Origin: Nocardioides rotundus | GTDB taxonomy: Bacteria > Actinomycetota > Actinomycetes > Propionibacteriales > Nocardioidaceae | Reading direction: 5' to 3' | Length of the DNA stretch: 64,000 bases | Assembly: GCF_019931675.1 (NCBI RefSeq) | Contig: NZ_CP082922.1 | Location: forward strand, 3,735,001-3,799,000 | Shown here: piece by piece, positions 45,605 through 53,693 of the stretch | Layout: each line of letters opens with the position of its first letter | Numbering within the stretch: position 1 is the first letter of the stretch | Program-made: the position numbers and the translations under genes | The notes under the pieces: model-generated | Seen by the model: only the letters and a program-made list of their open reading frames with translations | Told to the model about the DNA's origin: nothing | Database searches by the model: none

Positions 45605-47317
45605 GTGGGTTTCGTGAAGCAGTTGCCGCTACCGAGTCTGGAGGACACGCTGCCGCGCTACCTGGCCGCGGTCGAGCCGTTGCTCGACCCGGCCGAGCTG
45701 GCGAGGACGCGGGCCGCCGTGGCGGAGTTCGCCGAGGGGGTCGGGCCGGCCTGCCAGGAGGAGTTGGTGCGGTACGGCGAGCAGGAGGCGGCCGACGGGC
45801 ACAGCTGGCTCTCCCGGGCCTGGCTGGACTCCTACCTGACGGTGCGGACCCCGCTCCCGCTGAGCAGCAGCGTCGCCTTCGACCTGGCCTGGCCGGCCTC
45901 CGGCGGCGACCGGCCGGGCGGGGTCGCGCGCGCAGCCGAGGTCGTGCATGCCTTCGCCGAGGCGCACCTGGCGCACCTGCGCGGCGAGGTGCCCGCCGAC
46001 GAGACACCGCGCGGAGACCCGATCGACATGCAGCAGTGGGTCGTCGCCGCCGGAGGGATCCGGCACCCGCGGCCCGAGCGCGACGAGTGGCGCCCCGGGC
46101 CGACCGACCCCGCCGGCCGGGAGGTCGGCGTGCTGTGGCGCGGCCGCTGCCTGTTCGTCCCGGTCAGCGACGCCGAGGGGCGGGCGCTGCCCGCGGCCAC
46201 GATCGCGGCCGCCCTCGAGGAGGTGGTCGCGCTCCCGGCGGCGGAGGAGGACGTGGCGGCCCTCTCCAGCCTGGGCAGTGAGCGGGTGGCGCCGTACCTC
46301 GACGACCTCCTGGCCGACCCGGACAACCGGGCGGCCTACGACCGGCTCACGGCCGCCCTGTTCATGGTCCGGCTCGACGACGAGCCGGCCGAGCCCGCGG
46401 CGTGGCTGCGCCGCTGCGTCTTCGAGCCGGGCAGCTCGTGGGCCTACAAGCCGCTGACCTACCAGGTGTCGCTGGTCGAGGACCACGTCGGCGTGCAGCT
46501 GGAGCACAGCGTCTCCGACGGCGCCACGGTCGCCAGCCTGATCGCCCCCGCCCAGGCGGCCGCGGGCGCCCCGACCGAGCCCGCCGGGGAGCCGCCCCGG
46601 GTCGACGAGCTGACCTGGATCATCGAGCCCGCCGTGCGCGAGGCGATCGCGGCGGATCTGGCGGCGCACCGCGAGGAGGTCGCCGCGCACCGGATCCGGA
46701 TCGAGCGGGTGCCGAGCCCGGTGCCCGACGGCCTGCGATTCAGCGTGGACGCGGCGCAGCAGTGGCTGATGCTGCACGCCCAGCTGGCGACGTACGGCTG
46801 GGTGCGCAGCACCTATGAGGCCGTGGACATGCGGGAGTACGCCGCCGGGCGCACCGAGTGCCTGCGGCCGAACACGACCCCGGCCGTCGTGCTGGCGGCC
46901 GCGCTCGCGGACGGTACGGCGACGCCGGAGCAGGTCACGACCGCGGCGGAGGCGCACCGCGAGGCGGTGAAGGCGGCCAAGTCCGGGCGAGCCGTCGACC
47001 GGCACCTGCTGGCGCTGGGCCTGGCCGCCGAGCGCCTGGGCGTGACCTCCCCGCTGCACGAGGACGAGGGCTACCGCCGGCTGACCACCGACTTCCTCTC
47101 GACCACGTCATTGGGGGCCCGCGGGCAGATCCTGCGGTGCGGCTTCGCGCCGACCACCCCGGGCGGGATCGGGTTCTACTACGCCGCCGACGGTGACGCG
47201 CTGGAGTTCACCGTCTCCTGGCGGGAGGACCAGGCCGAGCGGGTCGACGAGGTGGTGGCGCAGCTACACCGCGGCGCCACCACCCTCGCCGTACCGCTCC
47301 GGGCTCTCGCCGGTTGA
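45605..47317 (+). CDS. Carnitine/choline O-acyltransferase-like protein
   Basis: 570 residues from GTG 45605, with AAGGAGCGAG as ribosome site. The protein follows the carnitine acyltransferase pattern along its length: QLPLPSLEDTLPRYLAAVEPLL at the N-terminus, the catalytic His (His301) in QLEHSVSDGA, the substrate-binding STYEAVDMREYAAGRTECLR, DRHLLALGL, the LSTTSL segment and GFAPTTPGGIGFYY. These enzymes move acyl groups between CoA and carnitine or choline; the family is mainly eukaryotic and uncommon in bacteria. It is divergent from a Dpp-type uptake operon. Its true acyl acceptor is unknown. Confidence 0.87.
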   Translation: MGFVKQLPLPSLEDTLPRYLAAVEPLLDPAELARTRAAVAEFAEGVGPACQEELVRYGEQEAADGHSWLSRAWLDSYLTVRTPLPLSSSVAFDLAWPASGGDRPGGVARAAEVVHAFAEAHLAHLRGEVPADETPRGDPIDMQQWVVAAGGIRHPRPERDEWRPGPTDPAGREVGVLWRGRCLFVPVSDAEGRALPAATIAAALEEVVALPAAEEDVAALSSLGSERVAPYLDDLLADPDNRAAYDRLTAALFMVRLDDEPAEPAAWLRRCVFEPGSSWAYKPLTYQVSLVEDHVGVQLEHSVSDGATVASLIAPAQAAAGAPTEPAGEPPRVDELTWIIEPAVREAIAADLAAHREEVAAHRIRIERVPSPVPDGLRFSVDAAQQWLMLHAQLATYGWVRSTYEAVDMREYAAGRTECLRPNTTPAVVLAAALADGTATPEQVTTAAEAHREAVKAAKSGRAVDRHLLALGLAAERLGVTSPLHEDEGYRRLTTDFLSTTSLGARGQILRCGFAPTTPGGIGFYYAADGDALEFTVSWREDQAERVDEVVAQLHRGATTLAVPLRALAG

Positions 47318-47800
47318 TCAGAAGGGGAGCGCGTCGCGGCTGGTCTCGGCCGCCGAGGAGACCCGCTTCTTCGCGCGCTTTCCGGCCTTGCGCACGCCGC
47401 TGGTGAAGCCCTGCAGCGCCAGGGTGGCGCCGGCGCCGACCAGCCAGGAGTCCTTGGCGATCGGGGTGCCCTGCTGGGTCGGGCGCAGGCTCCCCTCCTC
47501 GTGCATGCCGGGGACGCGGAGGTAGAGCCCGATCAGGCCGCTGCCGAAGCCGAGCAGACCGAGGCCCGCGACGGTGGAGGGCACCATCGGCGCGAGGAGC
47601 GCGGCGCCGAGGGCGACCTCGCCGGCGCCGAGCAGCTGGGTGAAGGTCTGCGGCTTGAGGTCCTTGAACATCGGGTATGCGGTGGTGGCGAAGCCGTGCA
47701 GCCCCTGGGCGGTCTCCTCGTCGGCCTGGAGCTTGCTCAGGCCGGAGTTCAGGATGAAGGCGCCGGTGGTGGCGCGCAGCGGCAGTTGGGTCAGGTTCAT
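47318..47800 (-). CDS. DoxX-like membrane protein
   Basis: 160 residues from ATG 47800. A TAGGCT box (47807-47812, reverse strand) ends 6 nt before this ATG, so it is preferred over the ATG two codons upstream. The DoxX-type pattern is present: LRATTGAFILNSGLSKL, then FTQLLGAGEVALGAALL, with about four helices, then a basic tail rich in Lys/Arg. The function is uncertain; related proteins are small membrane parts of oxidoreductase systems. It directly abuts the stop of the convergent acyltransferase gene. Confidence 0.75.
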   Translation of the reverse strand: MNLTQLPLRATTGAFILNSGLSKLQADEETAQGLHGFATTAYPMFKDLKPQTFTQLLGAGEVALGAALLAPMVPSTVAGLGLLGFGSGLIGLYLRVPGMHEEGSLRPTQQGTPIAKDSWLVGAGATLALQGFTSGVRKAGKRAKKRVSSAAETSRDALPF

Positions 47801-47806
47801 GGGCAC

Positions 47807-47812
47807 AGCCTA
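47807..47812 (-). promoter_or_regulatory. -10 box of a leaderless promoter for the DoxX-like gene
   Basis: TAGGCT on the reverse strand, followed by 6 nt (GTGCCC) and ATG 47800. It sets the start of the DoxX-like gene. Confidence 0.6.
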
Positions 47813-47861
47813 GGCACGGGACCCAGGTGCCCGGCTACCCCTGCACGGGGGTGGGCGCGGC

Positions 47862-48098
47862 TCAGTCCTCGGGGAGCTCGGCGAACTGCCGCTTCATGTC
47901 GCGGTACCAGCCCAGCGACTTCTTCGGGTGCTTCCACCGACCGCGCATCTCCTTGTTCGCCGGCTCGTGCGCGGTGTCGCCGGCCTTGACCGCGTCCTTG
48001 AGGTGCTGGTCCTGGGCGTTGATCACGTCGTCGGCGCTCTCGCCGCGGTGGGCCAGGTCGCAGGGCCCGCCGAGCTGGCGGCAGGTCATGGTCTTCAT
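47862..48098 (-). CDS. DUF1059 small protein
   Basis: 78 residues. The N-terminus MKTMTCRQLGGPCDLAHRG, with two cysteines, matches the DUF1059 family, whose function is unknown. The remainder is charged, with a Trp-containing segment (GRWKHPKKSLGWYRDMK). GGAAGG lies upstream of the ATG. A stand-alone gene between the DoxX-like and glutaminase genes. Confidence 0.8.
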   Translation of the reverse strand: MKTMTCRQLGGPCDLAHRGESADDVINAQDQHLKDAVKAGDTAHEPANKEMRGRWKHPKKSLGWYRDMKRQFAELPED

Positions 48099-48161
48099 CG
48101 GGTTCCTTCCCTTCGGGCGTGCTGGGCGCCGCCCAGTGTTCCGTACGACGAGCAGGAGCGC

Positions 48162-49364
48162 TCAGGAGCGCCCGAGGTGCTCGGGGGTCACGACCTCCAC
48201 GTCGTGCCCGTCGAGCTCGAGGCGGCGTACGCCCTCCTCGGCCATCCGCCCGCCGACGTCGTTGACGTCGGTGACCCGGCTCAGGTCCAGCAGGACGGGG
48301 CCGGAGCCGGGCTCGATCGTCTCCATCACCCGCAGCACGTGCTCGGCCGCGGCGTAGTGGATCGCGCCCTGCAGCTCCAGGATCGTGCGGCCGTCGACGA
48401 CCTCGTGCCGGCGGATCACGGTGGCGCTGGTCGCGGGGGCGGCCATCACGTGCATGCCCATGTCGCGGGACAGGCGCTGGCAGATGTCGACACCCCGGGC
48501 GCTGTTGCCGAAGCGGTCCAGCCGTGGGGAGAACACGCCGAGCCCGACCTGCCCCGGGAGCGCGCCGATGATGCCGCCGGCCACCCCGCTCTTGGCGGGG
48601 ATGCCGACGGAGGTGAACCAGTCCCCCGCGGCGTCATACATCCCGCACGTCGCCATCACGCTCAGCGTCTGCCGCGCCACCCACGGCGCCACGACCTCCT
48701 CGCCGCTGACCGGGTTGACCCCGCCGTTGGCCAGGGTCGCGGCCATGACCGCGAGGTCGCGGACGTCGACCGCGAGCGAGCACTGCCGGGTGTAGCCCTC
48801 CACCAGCCGGACCGGGTCCTCCTGGACGATCCCGTTGCCGCGGACCAGGTGGCCGAGCGCGAGATTGCGGTGCGCGGTCTCCATCTCGGAGGCGAAGACC
48901 GCCTCGTCCACCTCCAGCGGGCGGGCGGCGAAGGCCGAGAGCCCCTCGAGCGTCGCGGCGTCCCGCTCGTCGGGGGTCAGGCCCGGGTCGCCGACCAGCG
49001 AGTGGGTGACGATCGCGCCCACGTTGATCATCGGGTTGCGCGGGCGGCCGGTGTCGGGCTCCAGGGAGATCTCGTTGAACGCGTCCCCGCTGGGCTCGAC
49101 GCCGACCGACTCCAGCACCCGGTCCAGCCCCCGGTCGCGCAGCGCGAGGGCGTAGGCGAAGGGCTTGGAGATGGACTGGATGGTGAAGCGCACGTCGGCG
49201 TCGCCAGCGGAGTGGACCGGCCCCTCCAACGAGGCCACGGCCACCGCGAGCCGGTCCGGGTCGGCCGCCGCCAGCTCGGGGATGTAGTCGGCGACCGCGC
49301 CGTCGGTGCTGGCACCGCAGTCGTCGAGCACCTCTTGCAGATAGTCAGGCACCGGTGTCCGCAT
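48162..49364 (-). CDS. glsA: Glutaminase with C-terminal STAS domain
   Basis: 400 residues from ATG 49364. The first 300 residues are a serine-type glutaminase: the catalytic SxxK motif in FTIQSISKPF, NPMINVGAI, GNGIVQEDP and the conserved IPAKSGVAGGIIG. The last 100 residues form a STAS domain (EPGSGPVLLDLSRVTDVNDVGGR), a layout often seen in actinobacterial glutaminases. It hydrolyses glutamine to glutamate and ammonia. It is divergent from the LtrA gene, 64 bp apart. Confidence 0.93.
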   Translation of the reverse strand: MRTPVPDYLQEVLDDCGASTDGAVADYIPELAAADPDRLAVAVASLEGPVHSAGDADVRFTIQSISKPFAYALALRDRGLDRVLESVGVEPSGDAFNEISLEPDTGRPRNPMINVGAIVTHSLVGDPGLTPDERDAATLEGLSAFAARPLEVDEAVFASEMETAHRNLALGHLVRGNGIVQEDPVRLVEGYTRQCSLAVDVRDLAVMAATLANGGVNPVSGEEVVAPWVARQTLSVMATCGMYDAAGDWFTSVGIPAKSGVAGGIIGALPGQVGLGVFSPRLDRFGNSARGVDICQRLSRDMGMHVMAAPATSATVIRRHEVVDGRTILELQGAIHYAAAEHVLRVMETIEPGSGPVLLDLSRVTDVNDVGGRMAEEGVRRLELDGHDVEVVTPEHLGRS

Positions 49365-49416
49365 GGGCACAGGGTGGCACAGGTTGCCCGCCCTTCCGCA
49401 CCGCTCCGCGGTCACC

Positions 49417-49422
49417 TAGGCT
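49417..49422 (+). promoter_or_regulatory. -10 box of a leaderless promoter for the LtrA gene
   Basis: TAGGCT is followed by 6 nt and then GTG 49429. Confidence 0.6.
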
Positions 49423-49428
49423 CGATCG

Positions 49429-50700
49429 GTGTCTGAGTCCCAGAACGAGCTGACGACCGGCTCCCGCCCGCACGGGCTGATCCCGATGCGGGGACGCGAC
49501 CCGCACGACGCCGAGCGCAGCGCCAGTCCGCTGGAGCTGCTCTACGACCTCACCGTCGTGGTCGCCTTCAGCATCGCGGGTGGTGAGTTCGCGCACGCGA
49601 TCGTCTCCGACCACCTGTGGAACGGCCTGGTCGCCTTCGCGATCACCATGTTCGCGGTCATCTGGGCCTGGCTGAGCTTCACCTGGTTCGCCTCGGCCTA
49701 TGACACCGACGACTGGGCGATGCGACTCGCCGTACTCCTCCAGATGATCGGCGTCATCATCGTCGCCCTCGGCGTGCCCGCCCTGTTCGAGGGGATGAAC
49801 GAGTGGCACGTCGACAACGGGGTCGTGGTCGCCGGCTACGTCGTCATGCGAGTCGCGATGATCACCTTGTGGCTGCGCGCGGCGCATGCCGATCCGAACA
49901 GGCGGCCAGCACTGGTGAAGTACGCCGGCCTGCTGTTCGCGGTGCAGGTCGCCTGGGTGGTCCTCGCGCTCAACCCGTTCCCGATCGAGGTCGTCGTGCC
50001 CGCCATGGCCGTGCTCTTCTTCCTGGAGATGGCGGGGCCGCGGATGATCGAGGGCCGCCAGACCACCACGCCCTGGCACCCGCACCACATCGCCGAGCGC
50101 TACGGCCTGATCATGATCATCAGCTTCGGCGAGGTCATCTTGGGCACGACGACCGCGGTCGAGGCGGTCGTGAGCGAGGTCGGATGGTCGGTGGATGCCG
50201 CGCTCATCGCGCTGGCCGGGGTCGCCGTCACCGTCGGCCTGTGGTGGAACTACTTCGCCATCCCGTATGCCCAGGTGCTGGAGGTGCGCTCGGACAAGGG
50301 GTGGGTCTTCGGGCTCGGGCACATCCCGGTGATCGCCTCGGTGGCAGGCGTCGGCACCGGCCTGCACGTGGCGGCGTACTACATCCAGGGCGAGGGCGAC
50401 ATCTCCGAGGGCGGCGCGGTGCTCTCGGCGGCCGTCTCGATGGCGGTGTTCATCGTGCTGTTCTTCGCCCTCGTGCACCGGATGCTGCCCGGCCGGGACC
50501 TGTTCCACGTCGTGCTGATCGCGCTGATGGGGCTCTCCCTGCTGGCGGCGGTGCTGATGGGCTACTCCAACCTGCCGCTCGGCTGGTCGCTGGTGGTGCT
50601 CTCGCTGACGCCGTGGATCTCGGTGGTCGGCTATGAGACCCGTGGGCACGGCCACGTCACCCGGATGCTCGAGCGCGTCCGCTCCGGCGCCCCCTCCTGA
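49429..50700 (+). CDS. Low-temperature requirement A (LtrA) family membrane protein
   Basis: 423 residues from GTG 49429. After a polar N-terminus the LtrA signature ASPLELLYDLTVVVAFS is followed by about ten membrane helices, including WHPHHIAERYGLIMIISFGE, a conserved charged segment of the family. The family was named from Listeria growth at low temperature, but its molecular role is unresolved. The transcript looks leaderless. A 31-bp tandem repeat begins 11 bp after the stop. Confidence 0.9.
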   Translation: MSESQNELTTGSRPHGLIPMRGRDPHDAERSASPLELLYDLTVVVAFSIAGGEFAHAIVSDHLWNGLVAFAITMFAVIWAWLSFTWFASAYDTDDWAMRLAVLLQMIGVIIVALGVPALFEGMNEWHVDNGVVVAGYVVMRVAMITLWLRAAHADPNRRPALVKYAGLLFAVQVAWVVLALNPFPIEVVVPAMAVLFFLEMAGPRMIEGRQTTTPWHPHHIAERYGLIMIISFGEVILGTTTAVEAVVSEVGWSVDAALIALAGVAVTVGLWWNYFAIPYAQVLEVRSDKGWVFGLGHIPVIASVAGVGTGLHVAAYYIQGEGDISEGGAVLSAAVSMAVFIVLFFALVHRMLPGRDLFHVVLIALMGLSLLAAVLMGYSNLPLGWSLVVLSLTPWISVVGYETRGHGHVTRMLERVRSGAPS

Positions 50701-50711
50701 CCTCTCTCCCC

Positions 50712-50837
50712 CGACCGGGCATTCCATGCACCCAAGACCCCGCGACCGGGCATTCCATGCAGCCAAATCCCCGCGACCGGGCACTGGATGTCACTAACGG
50801 ACGCACGCCAGGGCACTTGATGCACCCCAACCCCGCG
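50712..50837. repeat. 31-bp tandem repeat array, four units
   Basis: Units start at 50712, 50743, 50774 and about 50806. The first two are nearly identical (CGACCGGGCATTCCATGCA); the third and fourth are degenerate (GGGCACTGGATG, GGGCACTTGATGCACC). It follows the LtrA gene. No spacer variability and no cas genes, so it is not a CRISPR array. Apart from the small ORF at 50899-51057, the 50701-51119 gap holds nothing else. Confidence 0.85.
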
Positions 50838-50898
50838 ATGGCCCCTGCCGTGACGGCGCGGAGCCCCGCACGTTCGCCACGTGTCGGTAGCGGCCGGA

Positions 50899-51057
50899 TC
50901 AGTCTTCGTGATCGTCCGGGAGGGGGGTGCGCGCGACCGCCTCGATGCTCGCCGACTCCCGCCGTCCGCGACGCCGCGCGTCCTCCACCAGCGCACGCGC
51001 CAAGCGGATGGTGGAGGCAGGAACGTGGGGGCGGGGCAGTGCGGATGCCGCGGTCAT
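50899..51057 (-). CDS. Possible small protein, 52 residues
   Basis: An ATG at 51057 is preceded by a good ribosome site (GAGGAG, 5-nt spacing) and opens a 52-codon frame. It has a basic helical centre (IRLARALVEDARRRGRRE) and an acidic end (PDDHED). No family is recognised. It lies between the LtrA repeat array and a GNAT gene. The ribosome site and codon pattern favour a real gene, but the length leaves this uncertain. Confidence 0.45.
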   Translation of the reverse strand: MTAASALPRPHVPASTIRLARALVEDARRRGRRESASIEAVARTPLPDDHED

Positions 51058-51119
51058 AGGGACTCCTCGTCGTCAGGTCCAGTGTCGTCCAGCCGGCCGA
51101 CCCCGTCCACAGGTCGCCC

Positions 51120-51632
51120 CTACCGCCCGTAGCGCACCATCCGCACGTGCACGCCCTCGTCCTGCTCGTCCTCGGTGCCGTCGAGCCGGAAGCCCTGCCG
51201 CTCATAGAAGCGGATCGCCCGCTCGTTCCCGGCCAGCACCCACAGGTAGGCGCCCCGGTCCGCGACCGCTGTGTCGAAGAGCCCGTAGCCCACGCCGCGG
51301 TCCCAGTAGGACGCCCGCACGTAGAGGGAGTAGAGCTCGAGCAGGTCGTCCACGTCGTTGTCCCGCGCCGGCCCGGTCGCCGCGAAGCCGATCAGCCCGC
51401 CGTCGTCCTCAGCCACCCAGGTCCGCTCCTCCTCGCCGGGGAGCTCGCGGCGGGCCAGGATGTCCTCCCAACGGGCGACCCGCTCGGCGACGCGCTCGCG
51501 GCGGTCGTCCAGTATCCCCCGCGGCACCAGCCCGGTGTAGGCGTCGTCCCACACGTCCAGATGCAGGTGCGCCAGCGCCTCGGCGTCGGCGGGCACGGCG
51601 GGCCGGATGGTCACGTGGTCGGGCACGGGCAT
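51120..51632 (-). CDS. GNAT-family N-acetyltransferase
   Basis: 170 residues with the GNAT fold: IRPAVPADAEALAHLHLDVW, the acetyl-CoA loop in ASYWDRGVGYGLFDTAV, and VLAGNERAIRFYERQGFRLDG near the end. The acceptor is unknown. Start ATG 51632 lies 6 nt after TAGGGT (51639-51644, reverse strand), so it has its own leaderless promoter despite the closeness of the NUDIX-kinase gene (18 bp). Confidence 0.9.
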   Translation of the reverse strand: MPVPDHVTIRPAVPADAEALAHLHLDVWDDAYTGLVPRGILDDRRERVAERVARWEDILARRELPGEEERTWVAEDDGGLIGFAATGPARDNDVDDLLELYSLYVRASYWDRGVGYGLFDTAVADRGAYLWVLAGNERAIRFYERQGFRLDGTEDEQDEGVHVRMVRYGR

Positions 51633-51638
51633 GGCGAC

Positions 51639-51644
51639 ACCCTA
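51639..51644 (-). promoter_or_regulatory. -10 box of a leaderless promoter for the GNAT gene
   Basis: TAGGGT on the reverse strand, then GTCGCC (6 nt), then ATG 51632. Confidence 0.55.
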
Positions 51645-51650
51645 GGTCGC

Positions 51651-52928
51651 TCAGCCGAGCAGTCGCGCGCGGATTCCGGCCAGCCCGGAGTCGACGTACG
51701 ACGCCCCGCCGCCGAGCTGGCCGTGCCGCACCTCCCACCACGGACCCAGGCGGTGCCGGCGCAGGCCGCGGTCGCGCTCCTCGCCCGTGAGGGAGTACGA
51801 CGACGCGACAGCCTCGGCGAACTCGCGCGGAGCGCCGTGCACCGTCCAGGACAGGTCGATCGCGGGGTCGGCGACCCGGGCGTCGGTCCAGTCGATGATC
51901 CCGCTCAGCCCCTCGCCGGTCACCAGCAGGTGGTCGGGACCGAGGTCGTGGTGCACCAGCGTCGTCGGCGTCTCCTCCGCCGCGGCGTCGAGGAGACGGG
52001 CACCGGCCGACCGGAGGTCGGGGTCGAGCAGAGGCAGCACCTGCCGCCGCATCCCGTCCAGCTGCTCGAGCAGCTCGGCGCGGGCGGCGTCGGCGGAGGG
52101 AACGCCGGTGTCGCCGTACACCGTCTCCGGCAGGTCGTGCAGCGTCCGCAGCAACGCCCCCATCGCCTCGCCGTCGCGCGCGGTCAGGTCATCCGGCCGC
52201 GCGTCGCCGGGCACCAGGGCGTGCCGCACCCACAGCGGCTCGGCCGCCATCACCTGAGGCACCGGCACCGCCAGCGGGAGGAGGGGCGCCAAGCGCGGCA
52301 GCAGCCGGGTCTCGGCCAGCAGCGGCGCCTCGATCTCCGCACGCAGGGGCCGCCGGTCCACCCACCGGCCCTCGGCCACCTCGGCCGCGCTGTCCCATCC
52401 CGGCTCCGAGACCGGCGCCCGGTCCGCGGCACGCTCGCGGACCCAGGGGCCGAGCAGCGCGACCGTGTCCGGGATCCACGACCAGGCCGGGTCGTCCAGT
52501 CGCGCGGCGAGCGTCTCCAGCGGCCACCAGGCCAGCTCGGCGACCTCCTCCGGCTGACCGCGGACCGGCCCGTCCCACTCGGCCAGGTAGGAGTGCCCCC
52601 AGTAGCGGGTCCGGTCGTCGCCGAAGAACCCGCGCCCGAGAGGGGTGAGCGGCACCCCGGCGACGCCGACCTCCTCGGCGAGCTCGCGCCGGGCGGCCGC
52701 GTCCGGGGACTCGCCCGCAGCCATCACCCCGCCGGCCGCGAAGTCCCACCGGCCGGGGTAGACGTCCTTGGTGTCGGTCCGCCGGTGCACCAGCACCCGG
52801 CCCATCGGGTCGCGGACCAGCACGCCGGTGGCGGCGTGGATCAGGTTCTCCGCACGCACCCGCGACCGGGGGGCGACGTCCACCGGTGCGCCGTACTCGT
52901 CGTAGACCTGGACCTGCTCCTCGGTCAT
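51651..52928 (-). CDS. NUDIX hydrolase-aminoglycoside phosphotransferase-like fusion
   Basis: 425 residues with two domains in one frame. Residues about 25-165 form a NUDIX hydrolase with the complete box GGVMAAGESPDAAARRELAEEVGV read across GxxxxxE...REUxEExGU. Residues about 190-425 are an APH/choline-kinase-like phosphotransferase: the catalytic loop is LVHHDLGPDHLLV and the metal-binding segment is SGIIDWTDA. The usual Asn of HxDxxxxN appears to be His. NUDIX enzymes cleave nucleoside-diphosphate derivatives; kinases of this fold phosphorylate small molecules or antibiotics. The fusion suggests linked chemistry on one metabolite, but none can be named. Confidence 0.85.
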   Translation of the reverse strand: MTEEQVQVYDEYGAPVDVAPRSRVRAENLIHAATGVLVRDPMGRVLVHRRTDTKDVYPGRWDFAAGGVMAAGESPDAAARRELAEEVGVAGVPLTPLGRGFFGDDRTRYWGHSYLAEWDGPVRGQPEEVAELAWWPLETLAARLDDPAWSWIPDTVALLGPWVRERAADRAPVSEPGWDSAAEVAEGRWVDRRPLRAEIEAPLLAETRLLPRLAPLLPLAVPVPQVMAAEPLWVRHALVPGDARPDDLTARDGEAMGALLRTLHDLPETVYGDTGVPSADAARAELLEQLDGMRRQVLPLLDPDLRSAGARLLDAAAEETPTTLVHHDLGPDHLLVTGEGLSGIIDWTDARVADPAIDLSWTVHGAPREFAEAVASSYSLTGEERDRGLRRHRLGPWWEVRHGQLGGGASYVDSGLAGIRARLLG

Positions 52929-52950
52929 GCGGCGACCCGCCGCCGGGCCG

Positions 52951-53625
52951 TCACGGCAGCTTCTTGGCCTCGAAGTGCTGGTAGTCCTTCAGCGACTTCC
53001 ACGAGCCGCCCCACTCGAAGCCCCGGCTCTTGAACGCCTTCACCACCACGTCGTTCTTCACGATCATCCCCGGACGGACGTCGGTGCGGTCCAGGAACTC
53101 CGAGCCGGCCGGCGGGAGCACGGTGTCGCCCTTGACGTAGGGGTTCTCCACGGTGTTGATGTCGATGGCCATGCCGTAGGAGTGGATGGAGAACCGGTCG
53201 GTGGTGCCGGTGATCGGGCGGCAGTTGAAGGCCGAGGTGTTGTCCGCGGCCATCGAGGCGTCGTCGGATCCGCCGTAGGTCTCGATCAGCTCCATCCGCC
53301 GGATCGGGAAGCGGGCGTCGTACATCTCCCCGAACGCCTCCACCACCTCGTCGGCGACGTCCTTGTGCACCATCAGCTCGCCGCCCTCGTGCGCCTGCCC
53401 GTCGAATCCCCAGTAGGTCATCGTCACCACGCGCAGGTCGTCGATCGGGACGGGGCAGCCGGGCTGCCAGGAGACGCCGATCATCTGGTCGCGATACTCC
53501 TCGGACACCGGCGCGACGGTGGCGCTGAACTCCGGGGCGGCGGCCGGGTCGGCGGCGGCCGCGGCGGTTGTGGGTACGGCGACCGCGGCGAGCGCGGTCA
53601 CGGCGACGAGCGGTCGAGCGAACAT
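52951..53625 (-). CDS. Secreted M15-family D-Ala-D-Ala carboxypeptidase-like protein
   Basis: 224 residues from ATG 53625, with GGGAGG upstream. The signal peptide is MFARPLVAVTALAAVAVP followed by an Ala-rich cleavage region. The M15 (VanY/M15D) zinc ligands are visible in SIHSYGMAIDINT (His and Asp) and DYQHFE (His). It probably trims peptidoglycan peptides outside the cell. The family is clear; whether it prefers D,D or L,D bonds is not. It ends 22 bp before the NUDIX-kinase gene start. Confidence 0.85.
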   Translation of the reverse strand: MFARPLVAVTALAAVAVPTTAAAAADPAAAPEFSATVAPVSEEYRDQMIGVSWQPGCPVPIDDLRVVTMTYWGFDGQAHEGGELMVHKDVADEVVEAFGEMYDARFPIRRMELIETYGGSDDASMAADNTSAFNCRPITGTTDRFSIHSYGMAIDINTVENPYVKGDTVLPPAGSEFLDRTDVRPGMIVKNDVVVKAFKSRGFEWGGSWKSLKDYQHFEAKKLP

Positions 53626-53693
53626 GGCGAGCCTCCCGAGGCAGGGTGGTGGTCGGACCCGAACCTGCCACGAACCGCGGCCACCGGCAACGG

